From: Parietaria judaica
Taxonomy: Eukaryota > Streptophyta > Magnoliopsida > Rosales > Urticaceae
Length of the DNA: 64,000 bases
Reading direction: 5' to 3'
Assembly: GCA_954871525.1 (NCBI GenBank)
Contig: OX940865.1
Location: forward strand, 26,644,420-26,708,419
The position numbers were made by a program, and so were the translations under genes. Shown here one piece after another: positions 44,799 through 55,156 of the stretch. Each line of letters starts with the position of its first letter. The first letter of the stretch is position 1. The notes beneath the pieces were generated by a model that worked only from the letters and a program-made list of their open reading frames with translations, was not told the origin of the DNA and ran no database searches.

Positions 44799-47700
44799 AT
44801 GTCGTCTCGATTCCTGAAGAAGGTTCTGAAAGAGCAAGAGCAGAAGATACAGAGCGAGGCTCAAATCCAGGAAGATTTCGAGGAAGAAGATGAGGAGGAG
44901 AAGGCTAATTCGTTTTCAGTGATCAATCCCTTCGACCTCCTTGACGATGATGATCGAATAAGTGACCAGGTTCGATTTCGGCTTCTAATTAATATACTAT
45001 TGAAATTTGAAGCTAGTATATAGATGTCATCATCATTATATATATGTATATCTTTGTTTCCTTTGATCATTCTGTTCGACCTCCTTGGCTTTGACGATGA
45101 TTACCTTACCAGTGACCAGGAGATGAAATATTCATTTTCTAATGAAAATACTGCTGAATTTTGAAGCTAGTATATGTTTATATCCTTATATATATATATA
45201 TAATATGTATATGTGTATCATTGCTCGTTAATATACAGATTTGATTAGATAGTGAGAGTTTCAATTGCTGGTCTTAGACTTATAAAGTCTTAGTTTTCAC
45301 TAGCTGTCTCTTGAAAGACCAATCATTTTCTCCTTGCTTGTTTTTTAGATTCTGAATATCGATAATTTACACAGCTCGTTTAGTAAGAGGTCAAATCGGG
45401 TTTTGCTGGTGGCATGAATCATTTCGACATGATTAGGTTTCAATAGGTCATATGTGCGTGTGTTTGTTCATCCTTTCGATTCTGAATATCGATAATTGCG
45501 TTACACTACTCTCTAAGTTATAGGTCAAATTGGGTTTTGCTGGTGGCATGACTCGTTTAGACACGATTAATTGGTTGTATAGAATGTTTCTAAGTGTGCT
45601 TTTAAAAGTGTTAAGGTCTACTTAACTTATTATGCACACGAGAAATGCACGATATGAGATGCAAAGTTATATATCAATATTCTGAATGCAGGAGGATGAG
45701 CAAGAAACCGCCGAAGTAAATTTAGTTGGAACTAGTGAGAAACAAGAATTACCCAAGTCTAAAGATTCTTCTGAAGTAGCCTCGAAATCCAGTAACAAAT
45801 CAAAGAAGAAGAAAAAGAAGAAAAACAAGGAGGGTTCTTCTGCTGGTATACAGAAAGCCGAGGAGCATTTAGATGAGATTCTGGAAACGTTATCGCTAGA
45901 CAAGAATATTGAAAAATCGAAAGCCGAAAATTTGCAGCTTGGCGATACTCTTGTCAAAGATAAACAGTGTACATCCTCGGTATTACAAGTGGATACGAAA
46001 TATCTGAATGCGGAGAACGAACTCCGAAGAATATTTGGCTCTAAGGTTGTGAAATCTTTTGAGAAAAGTAATCAAACGAGCAGCTCAAGACAGGTACGTG
46101 GAGGACGGCGTGTCGGTTATAACCGAAAGACTGCTCTTATTACTCCATCGGAACATTGGCATCGGTGGGACGGTTCTTTCTCCATGGAATTTGTTGAAGT
46201 CAATGGTGGATACAGCTACTTTAGGTAAAATCGCTATTTGTTTTTTGATTGTTTCCCTGTTTTTCTCCATGACATCTATTTTATGTACACTTTGTATTTT
46301 GATATGTATAGATATGTGCATTCGCCATCCTATTCTCAAGCTCAAAACACGTTTGAAGCTGCAAAAGCCACTCATGATATCAACGGAATAGCAAGTATTT
46401 TACTGCATTACCCTTATCACTTGGATTCACTTATTACAATGGCGGATTACTTTAAGTTTTCCGGTGAGCATCAAATGGCGGCAGATGCTGTTTCGAAGTG
46501 TTTATACGCATTAGAATGTGCGTGGCACCAAATGTTCACGCCATTTCAGGGGAATTGTCAAGTGAAGTTCAACGATAATAATAACAAGCCTCTTTTTAGG
46601 GCACTTTTCGCTCACATGAAGAATATGGATCGGCGAGGTTGTCATCGATCGGCTTTAGAAGTTTGTAAGCTTTTGCTCTCTTTGGATTCCGACGATCCAA
46701 TGGGCGCAAAGTTCTATATTGACTACTTAGCCTTAAGAGCCGAAGAGTATTCATGGCTGGAAAAATTCTCAGAACTCTACGAAAGTGATAACTCGTTATG
46801 GCTGTTTCCGAATTTCTCGTATTCGCTTGCGATTTCCCGACTATATCTGGAGAAACAGGAGAATATAGACGATAGTGATGAAGCAAATTCGAGGTCTAGT
46901 TCATCGGATCTTATGAAGCAGGCTTTGATGCTTCACCCTTCGGTTATCAAGAAAATGGTGGAAAAAGTCCCTTTGAAGGAGCAAGCTTGGACGGGAATTG
47001 TTAAGCACTCATTTTTCCGAGCGGAGCAAGTCAATATTCCATCATTGGATCATCTCATCAACATGTATGTTGAAACCAATTTTCTCATATGGAGACTGCC
47101 GGATTTGCAAACCTTGTTACGGGAATCGGCTCATAAGGTTCTCGAAATACTAAAACACAATAGCGGTGAAGCAAAGGATTGGGCTTGCGTCAGAAGAGAA
47201 GCTTTCTCTTCTGACAAGAACGAGTGAGTCTCTGAACATATTCGTGTTATTATGCTATTTCGTTGTTGCTGCTCTCGTTGTATAGCGTATTTTATGGTAT
47301 TGACAGATCGTAGGATAAGTGTAAGGTATTTTATTCAATTAGGGTTTGATTTAATTTTTATTATTTTGATAGGACCCGCATAGTTAATCATAGAGAAACG
47401 AAAATACCTTATTGATAAAAGTTTTATAAAAAAATATATGTTTATATAGGATTAGAAACTCTAATCCCATGTTTATAGTAAAATAAAAATACCCATAACA
47501 CTAAGTGAAAATACCCAAAAACATAATTAAGTAAATATAAATAAAGTCTTGGCAGATTTTCCTCTATATTCTGTCAACTAGTTTTAATCTTTATGAAATA
47601 TAAAAGCATTTTTTTTTCTTCGTCAGGTACTCCCATTTGATGGTTTCGGATTTTTCTCATTCAGTGGCAACTCTCCCGCCCGAAAATTTGCAGCCCTTCA

Positions 47701-47894
47701 TGGTCAATCCCGCAATGATGAATAACGCCATTCCCGCTGAGCGCGAAATGGTAAATGCACACGATGGAGTCCCAGCTCCACGTGAAGTGGCGAACCGAAA
47801 CGCATTAGCCGTGTTGTTAGAGTCAATGCTCCCGTGGGTTCACTATGGAGATGTAAATCACGCTGATGATGACGGGGATGATAACCGAGGATAA
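44799..47894 (+). CDS. TCF25: TCF25 / Nulp1 (Rqc1) homologue, 627 aa, 4 exons
   Basis: Exons 44799-44969, 45692-46224, 46312-47223 and 47627-47894 join in frame (1884 nt). The N-terminus (MSSRFLKKVLKEQEQ) is the family start. An acidic stretch (EDFEEEDEEEKA) and a Lys-rich stretch (SKKKKKKKNK) follow. The TCF25 domain begins around LNAENELRRIFGSKVV, with RGGRRVGYNRKTALITP, GGYSYFRYVHSPSYSQAQ, DINGIASILLHYPYHLDSL and MADYFKFSGEHQMAADAV. It continues through RALFAHMKNMDRRGCHRSAL and SLDSDDPMGAKFYIDYLAL, and the tail is Asp-rich (DDDGDDN). Yeast Rqc1 is a component of the ribosome quality-control complex that handles stalled 60S-nascent chain complexes with Ltn1. The plant protein is expected to do the same in the cytosol. 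Confidence 0.94.
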
Positions 47895-48694
47895 CTTGGC
47901 CCACATGGTGGGGAAGAGCGTCGAGGCGAAGTTGGGGGTGTTTTCAAAAGAGTTTTTGAAATTTTGGTGCCAAATTTACGGAATCATGTCTAGGGGGTGA
48001 GAATTGATGTTGAAATGTTGCTAAGGGATGGAAATTGAAAATAATGATTCAATCTGATTTTTTTTATCTTTTTCAAATAAGGACCTTTAGAACTAGAAAA
48101 TATTATTATACATATTCTTATATAGCTTTATTTAATACATGTCTCTGGTCTTAAATCTTAATCAATAATGCTATTACATTATTATGTACATGTTAAAACT
48201 TAGGAAGCGTTACTTCCGAAAATTAAAGTTAGGAGCTTAAAGTGCAACATTTACGTGGCAAAACCATTTACAGTATCTTAAATTAACTCGATAAATAGTC
48301 CTCGATTTTGACTAATATTAACTACATTTGTCGTCGATAATTATTTAGTCCCAATAGGCAATAGTGTTAATTTATAAAGGGTTCTAATTATTTTATGCGT
48401 ATGTATTGTCCGAAAAACAAAACTTGTGTAACGATTCATGTAATATCTTCGAGTAAGTCAGGATCTTGGCACCAATTAACTATCCTTTTCTTTTCTAACA
48501 TTTGCACTACTTTTTAAATATGTAAAGTACTTTTACCGTAAACTGAAGTATAGGGAATTAGGAAGTAATCGTACCAACATGTAAAGCTTAGGGACGTCGT
48601 AGGTAATTACTGTTGAAATAAAAATAAAAATGTAAAATTAAAAAGAAAATAAGAGTTGACGAAAATGTAAGAGAGAGAGAAAGAAGCAACAAAA
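47895..48694. other. Intergenic DNA, TCF25 3' flank and FAX promoter
   Basis: AT-rich. The last 40 bp before the FAX ATG is GA-rich (AAGAGAGAGAGAAAGAAGC), a likely leader. No other gene seen. Confidence 0.5.
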
Positions 48695-50297
48695 ATGGCG
48701 GAAGTTTTGCTTGGGGTTTCTCAGTCCACTCTCCTTCGCCAACCCAGACTCGCACTCTCTCTCCGACGACCTTCCGTTCGCTCAATCGCCCTTCGAGCTC
48801 CGACTCTCTCCGCCGGATTCGCGCCTTCGAATCGGAGCCGTCTCTGCGCTGCTGCGATCGTCTCCGACGCGAAAGCTTCGAGCTCCTTCACCGTCGTCGA
48901 CTCCGGGAACAAGGACTCCGATCTCGAGTTGGACAGCGGCGGCTCGGGCGGCGGATTGGGAGCTAACGGCGGTGACGGTGACGGTAACGGCGGCGGCGGA
49001 GGAGGAGACGGTGACGGAAGCGGCGAGGGAGAAGGAGAAGGCGAGTCGCACGGGGAGAGCGAGAAGAAGATGGGGTTTTCGATGTCGCAGAAGCTGACTC
49101 TCGGATACGCTGCTCTTGTTGGAGGTAGCGATTCCATTGCTTGTGCTTATGCTTTCGAATCCGAAGCTTTTTGGTTTCTGTGATCTTCATGGCTTCTCTG
49201 TGTTTGCGCTGTTGAACTACTGCGATGCAGGTTCCGTATGATTTACACTCTTCTTTAGGATTTCGATTACCTAGAATTGGATAATCTGGTAGAAGATTGT
49301 GTGATAGTGTTAAGGAGATGGATTTAGTTTAAATCGGTGTTTAGGAGACCGGTTATCGTGATCCGCCCGCAAGTGCAATTTACGAGTTTACCGATTGTGC
49401 CGTTGGGGTTTTCGTTCGTTAGGTTTTAAAAATCGATACTATATGCGCAAAACCGATGGGTATGTCGATGAGTTATTGATAGAATACAACTCGCTTTGAT
49501 AGTACTTTACTCGTGCAAGAATTTGTTATGACCCGGTTAGGCGGAATTCAGACCTTTTGAGCTTGAGGACGAGCTCAAAATAATCGTTATCGGTTTTGAG
49601 CTTGGAAGAAGAAACGGAAGTACACTTGTGTATTGAACGTCTGTTTATTCAAGATTGGAGATTATGTATGTTCAGAGCTTTTTTTGTGAGATTTCACTGA
49701 GTAATTAGATTGATTGTCATGGCAGTGGGTGGTCTTATGGGCTACTTGAAGAGTGGAAGCCAGAAGTCGCTGCTCGCTGGAGGAATATCGACAGCTCTGC
49801 TCTATTACGTTCACACTCAGCTACCCACTAACCCCATCTTTGCATCGGCTATTGGGCTCGGTAAGCTAATTTCTTTCTAGTCGTTTAAGCTTTGATTGTC
49901 CTTCTTTATGCTGAATATACAACGCAACACGAGTATATCGGGTCTTCGTCTGTCTCTGTATACTGTCAAGGGTAGATTAGACATTTCTTAATATTTTCTA
50001 TTTTTCCGAAATCGAAAGTAGAACCCCAGTGTCTCTTGCTCGATTGCTTGTTTCTTATATATGTATTTCTGTTTGCTATCGAGGGTAGAGTAGTCATTTA
50101 TTAGTATTATACTATTATCTATTTTCACTTCCATCAACTTCTTCTGATGTATATCAGGCTTATCTGGTTCACTTCTGGGAGTGATGGGCTCTCGTTTCAA
50201 GCGATCGGGTAAGATATTTCCGGCAGGTGTTGTATCCCTCGTTTCTCTGATCATGACCGGCGGCTATTTGCACGGTATCTTGCGCTCTGCACACTGA
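48695..50297 (+). CDS. Chloroplast FATTY ACID EXPORT 2-like (TMEM14) protein, 234 aa, 3 exons
   Basis: Exons 48695-49124, 49726-49860 and 50158-50297 join in frame (705 nt). Residues 1-~60 are Ser/Arg/Leu-rich with few acids (MAEVLLGVSQSTLLRQPRL), a plastid transit peptide. Residues ~80-120 form a Gly/Asp/Glu low-complexity spacer (GGDGDGNGGGGGG). The TMEM14/FAX domain follows with about four spans: MSQKLTLGYAALVG, GGLMGYLKSGSQKSLLAGG, LYYVHTQLPTNPIFASAIGL and FPAGVVSLVSLIMTGGYLHG. FAX proteins move free fatty acids across the plastid envelope. The Gly-rich spacer and the KKMGFSMSQKLTLGY junction fit the FAX2 branch best. Spacer codons are strongly GC-rich, unlike the flanks. Confidence 0.88.
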
Positions 50298-51163
50298 AAT
50301 GACCGAAATAACCTTTGCCGACGGTGAACAATGCTGCGTTTTACTAGCAACTTTCTGAACTAAAAGTGCTCGAAATTATAAACATTACATGGATTCTCAG
50401 TTTTGTTGTGTTTTTCAGTATTGTGTGTTGACTTTTTATGGCAATAGAGTAGTTTGACTTTTTTGTGTGGAAAGGTGTTTATATTTGTTTGACTTTGAAG
50501 TTTCTCATATATGCCTTGTCATCTGTGACAAATTCGCTGGTGCATTTTCGCTCCGAAGTCCCGGTCAAGGCCTAAAGGCCGAGCGTTTTTGTTAAAAACC
50601 AAGAACTCTGGTTCAAAAACCTGCCAGGCCGGTTACTTTTAGTTTATGAAAAGATTAGATCTGAACTTATATGGAACTAATATATTTTCAAAAACCAACT
50701 TGGTCGGTTCTTGAGCCAGCCTCTTTCGATTCTCGGTTTAAAAAGTTTTCACCGAAACTGGGAATGGGACTGCCATGTCTTGATCCGGGTTTCAGAAGGC
50801 CCAAAAAACTGGGACATGGCAGAATAATGTTAAACGTTTGGTGCCCGGTTTTGGTTTCACCCCTTTTTACTTGGATTGCAAGTTATTTGATTAGGTGAAG
50901 TCCGAGTCGACAGAGAAACCGAACAAGCCAAAGTTATAGGAAGATCAGATGCGAGAAAAGAAATAAATTCTTAAAACTTAAGTAAACATCAAACATTTAA
51001 AGTGATAATAAGTTCATGTCTTCTGCACTACAAGCAGTTTAGTTCGGTTCACATAAATATGGAAGTCAGTATATAATAATAATTTTACACAAGATCATCA
51101 TCTATTAAAGACTTCACCGCAACGAAGCCTCATACGGCTGCTGCTGAAATTCGAGAGTTAGCT
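50298..51163. other. Convergent intergenic region between FAX and JAZ genes
   Basis: Holds the 3' ends of both genes and, at about 50590-50885, another copy of the AACCGG-rich dispersed repeat (TCGGTTCTTGAGCCAG, GATCCGGGTTTCAG, GGTTTCACCCC). An open frame at 50671-50898 lies within the repeat and is not a gene. Confidence 0.5.
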
Positions 51164-53059
51164 TTAATTGTCGTTCTCTACTTTCACCGACGGGGAAGCC
51201 GGGTATGGCCTCTTGCTAACAAGCCTGCAAGAAACAAAACCGAGAATAAATAAAATCTAATCTACAATCTAAAAGTTCAGTCTCGGAGATTTCCGGCAGT
51301 GTTTTGATGTGAGAACCTGTCCCGTCGCCTCTCCAAGAACCGCTGAAGAGAGTGCGTCCTTGCGATAGGAAATTCTACACAAAACAAAGGAAACGCCAAC
51401 GGAACTTGTGATTTGGACTTCGAAAATGATTTTTGTGTAATAGTATCTGCATTGAAGGCGACTTAAAAATTGACGGAAACCGTCAATATTATTTGCTACA
51501 ATTTATGATTTCCGGCCGAAGATTGTTATAACAAGTGTAAACGGGAGACTACTCTCGGATCAAAACTGATATTTTGTATAAACTAAGTATGATAAATCAT
51601 TACCTGCTTGTATCTTGGCAAGGACACTCTTTGGGCAAACCTGAGCCACTGGTGGACCCGTTGGCTTTGCCGGCGCCTGTGAGCTCGACACATTGTCAGT
51701 CTCACCCTTCTTTGCATCACCAGACTCGCCGGAGAAAGCAGTGGCAGCAGCGGTAGCAATACGCATGATTTCCATAACCTGTTTGAGCAAAAGCGAACGA
51801 AGCAAAGGGATCAGCGTCGTTGAACATAGAGCGACGAGATCGTAAAATCGCATCTACACAATTCAGAGCAGAGAGAGACCTTTTCTCCGGGGATTCCGTC
51901 GAACACCTTCACGCTCCCACCGTAGAAGATAGTAAGCTGCGGCCTGGTATTCAAGGCAAGAAAAAGAAATCAGAATATCGTCTCGGGTAATATTTCAGGA
52001 TGAGGTGAGCGTTCAAGTATGGCATAAGCCCTATAAAAATAGCGTTTTCGGCTGCATAATCGGGTTGTTTGTCTATCCCGTAAGTAGTCAAAATGGATAC
52101 CTGGAGATACATATATCGTAACCTGGGGTACTAAACTTGAGATAAATAAACAACGGGATTATGCCGCCTAAAAACACTACTCCTAAGTTACGAGAATAAA
52201 ACTAAACGGGTCTCCGAAAATTCGGCACGAGCGGATACATAGAACAAGCTCATGCCCGCAACTTTTTACCATAAACAAAAAGGACACGACAATACTAAGA
52301 ATCTTTCAAGCTCAACTAAACCATTGAAGTCCAAAGCGAATCGCAGGAGTTCCGAAGCAAAGTACCACTGTTGTCAGTGAACAATTGACGATGAAACAAG
52401 AAAGGAGACCACTCTCAGTAGATTGGTCCTACACTCCTAGTATTTATGTCCACACAAACGGGAAACCGAAAAAACGTACTTCCTTTTCCGCGGAAAACTC
52501 AATTCGAGAAGAAAACCACGAGACGAAGCGATCAAAAAAGTGTTGCTTCGAGTGCGGAAATCGATCAAAATCCACGGTTAAGTGTTGAACTAATCTCGAA
52601 ACGTCAATTGCATAAAAGCTCTAGTCTGAAAGCTCGAAATCTCCGAGCAAAAAGTCGCACCGCGAACCTATGAAAAAACCGGTTCCGGTAATGAACTCTA
52701 ATTTCTCCATCAACCACCAAACTTTCCCAAAATTTCTCTTCTTCAATTTTGTTTTTCTTCATAACTATTCATAAGCTCAAACAAAACGATTCCTCTATCC
52801 AAAAACTGAACTCCATGAATCACGCAAGGTTGCGAACAAAAACGAAAAAACAAAATTCGAACCGAAAAACGAAAATCAACGACCATTTCGATCTGATCTC
52901 CCATTAAATACGCTTCAAGCCTTCAACAAACCTGGTTTCGGACGAATTCTGGCTCGTTGACTTGGTAGCAGCCTCGATTTCGTCTCTCTTGCCTTCTTCC
53001 TCGGCGATTTCCGGCTTCTCCGCGAGAATTTTCTCGCCGGTGTCAGATCTGACGGCCAT
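51164..53059 (-). CDS. JAZ repressor, TIFY3/JAZ11-12-like, 161 aa, 5 exons
   Basis: Exons 52932-53059, 51880-51943, 51604-51778, 51317-51374 and 51164-51224 join in frame (486 nt). The TIFY (ZIM) motif is PQLTIFYGGSVKVFDGIPGE (44-63), encoded by its own exon and used for dimerisation and NINJA binding. The Jas motif is EFPIARTHSLQRFLERRRDR plus LVSKRPYP (123-150); in JAZ proteins it binds MYC2-type factors and the COI1-jasmonate receptor. The Jas motif is split by the conserved intron after the RRRDR codons, where intron retention in other JAZ genes gives stable isoforms. The degron core reads FPIART instead of LPIAR(R/K). The frame stays open upstream to an ATG at 53185, but that extension looks like leader sequence and is not JAZ-like. 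JAZ proteins repress jasmonate-responsive genes in the nucleus. Confidence 0.92.
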
Positions 53060-53920
53060 TTCCGTCCACGACGAACAGCGAGAGAGAGATTCGGAGCGAG
53101 AGTTTCGAAGCAAAGTCGCTGAAAATCGAGAGCGAAGAAGAAGAAGAAGAGAAGACCAGAGTTTCTGTAATGAAGCAAACGCCAAAGCTAAACGAACAAG
53201 AAGCTGTATTTACGGCTTTCGGTTTATTGTTACTTACGCCACATAAAAATTTTCGGCACAAATACCTATACATTACGAATGATAAAAGGCAAAGAAAATC
53301 CAAATCCAAATCCAAATAGTGATAATCTGTTGAAAATGTGTGGGAAGTAAACGTAGCAACGAATATATTCCGTCGCCATGTAAAAAATTACGGGTAAGAG
53401 AGTTAACAAAAAAAAATTAATCACTTATGTTAAAATGATTTATATCATTGGGAATTCGTAAAATATGGGTACTTTAATGCAAATATCTTTTTCTAGTTTT
53501 GTAAGGGATATAATTATAATTATTTTAATACGCACGTGTTATAATTGGTTAGATAGAATAATATATTATAAAGCATTGCTGTCACTTCCAATTTCCAACC
53601 ACAGTTTATTACTTTATAGTTTATAGAATATGTTGGGTTGGGCACCCCATAAAATAACATTTGAAATACCTACTACTCTTAAAATAAATTGTTTTTTTTT
53701 TTGCTTCGAAATTGTTTTTTTTTAAAAGTCTAAATTGACCTGAATAGGTTTTAAATTTTAATGCACTATTTGCTTTATATTATAATTTTTCTCTCTATAT
53801 GATTATGAAATATCCCATACTATTTCGTAAATGAAATCTTATCTTGAGTTTCAAAATTCAACTACTTTTATTACTCCATCACGTTTATATTGCCTTTTTT
53901 CTTTTTCTTTCAAAGACCCC

Positions 53921-53964
<44 letters not shown>

Positions 53965-55156
53965 ACCATAAATAATAACGAATATGATGTCCAAAATAAA
54001 CAAGACAACTAGTCGTGAGAGGTTGTGCTCTTGTTGACCCAATTGCATTGTTTTTTATTATTTTAATTTAATGGGCATAGCTAAACTGAAATATATTTCA
54101 AAAATTATATACACAAAGAAGAGGTCAATTAGAGATTTACCCAACTCAATTTGGAGATGTAACTCACTTTTGTTACATTTATTACGTTTTTAATCCACAA
54201 TTATCATCTCTATCTTCCAATACTTGAAATTTTAACAGCTTTATCTTCACTAATTACTCAAATTTAAATGACACGTATTAAGAAGATGACACGTATCACA
54301 ACACAAACATAAATTAAAAAAATTTAAATAAAATTTAAGAGAACAAAATTCATCAACGACCTCATTGGAGTAGTTTACTTTACAATTAATTATGAAAATC
54401 CAATTAAATGTAAATAATACCAACTAGCTAACTTGTCGTTTTCAAATAGCATAGCACGTGAGATTTGAGCCCATTTAGAAGGTAATGAAGAAATGGGCCA
54501 AAATGGCTTGGCCCATTGGAGATGGACTCAGCTGAAAGAAAGACAATGAAGAAATCGGAACCGTAAAGCTCGCGTAGAGGAGAATAGAAACAAAGTCACA
54601 AGGGCAAAAAATGCGGAACCGTACGACTGTGTTTTCATAATTTCAGTTGACGACGGGCCGTTTTTCCTCATAAAGGCCAGAAGTTGCAACACGGGTTCTT
54701 TCGTATATTGAGCATGTAACCGCAAGATCTACGCCTATAGAACATGTATTATTGGTCACTAGAGTCACTCCATTATAAATATATATATATGACGCGATTT
54801 TGAAATCGGTTAAAAAACGCATTCGGGGTCATCGAATGAGAGAGATATAGAGAGAAACGACATGCTTTTTTGTAATTTGTCGTTCGTTGTTTATTATGCT
54901 TCAATGTAATAATGCATTACAAAAAATTCTCCAATTTGTATAATAAATATTTAATAAAATAAAAATAAAAATAGACTCGAAAAAAATAATCCGATCGGAA
55001 TTTTTTTTCTGGAACTTCAGATCTTCCGTTATCCAGAAGAAAACCAAAGAATTCCCAAATTTCAATCGACTATATCTATATATGTATGTATATACACCGA
55101 TCGGGTTAGGATTCAGTGATTGAAGCTTGTATATATATTGTGTATCTATATGCGCC
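53060..55156. other. Divergent intergenic region between JAZ and FYVE-ankyrin genes
   Basis: A (TA)n microsatellite occupies about 53927-53962. TGGGCC at 54494 and GGCCCA near 54512 are site-II-like elements about 650 bp upstream of the FYVE gene. AAACGACATGC occurs near 54856. An antisense open frame at 54901-55455 overlaps FYVE exons and has no domain. Confidence 0.5.
53927..53962. repeat. (TA)n microsatellite
   Basis: An uninterrupted AT/TA run of about 36 bp, the longest perfect TA tract in the window. Others lie near 11982-12003, 12579-12600, 38924-38942 and 41058-41074. Confidence 0.9.

Noticed and set aside
52904..53185. N-terminal extension of the JAZ protein from an ATG at 53185
   Set aside because: The extra residues are Leu/Ser-rich leader translation unlike JAZ proteins; the frame is open by chance.
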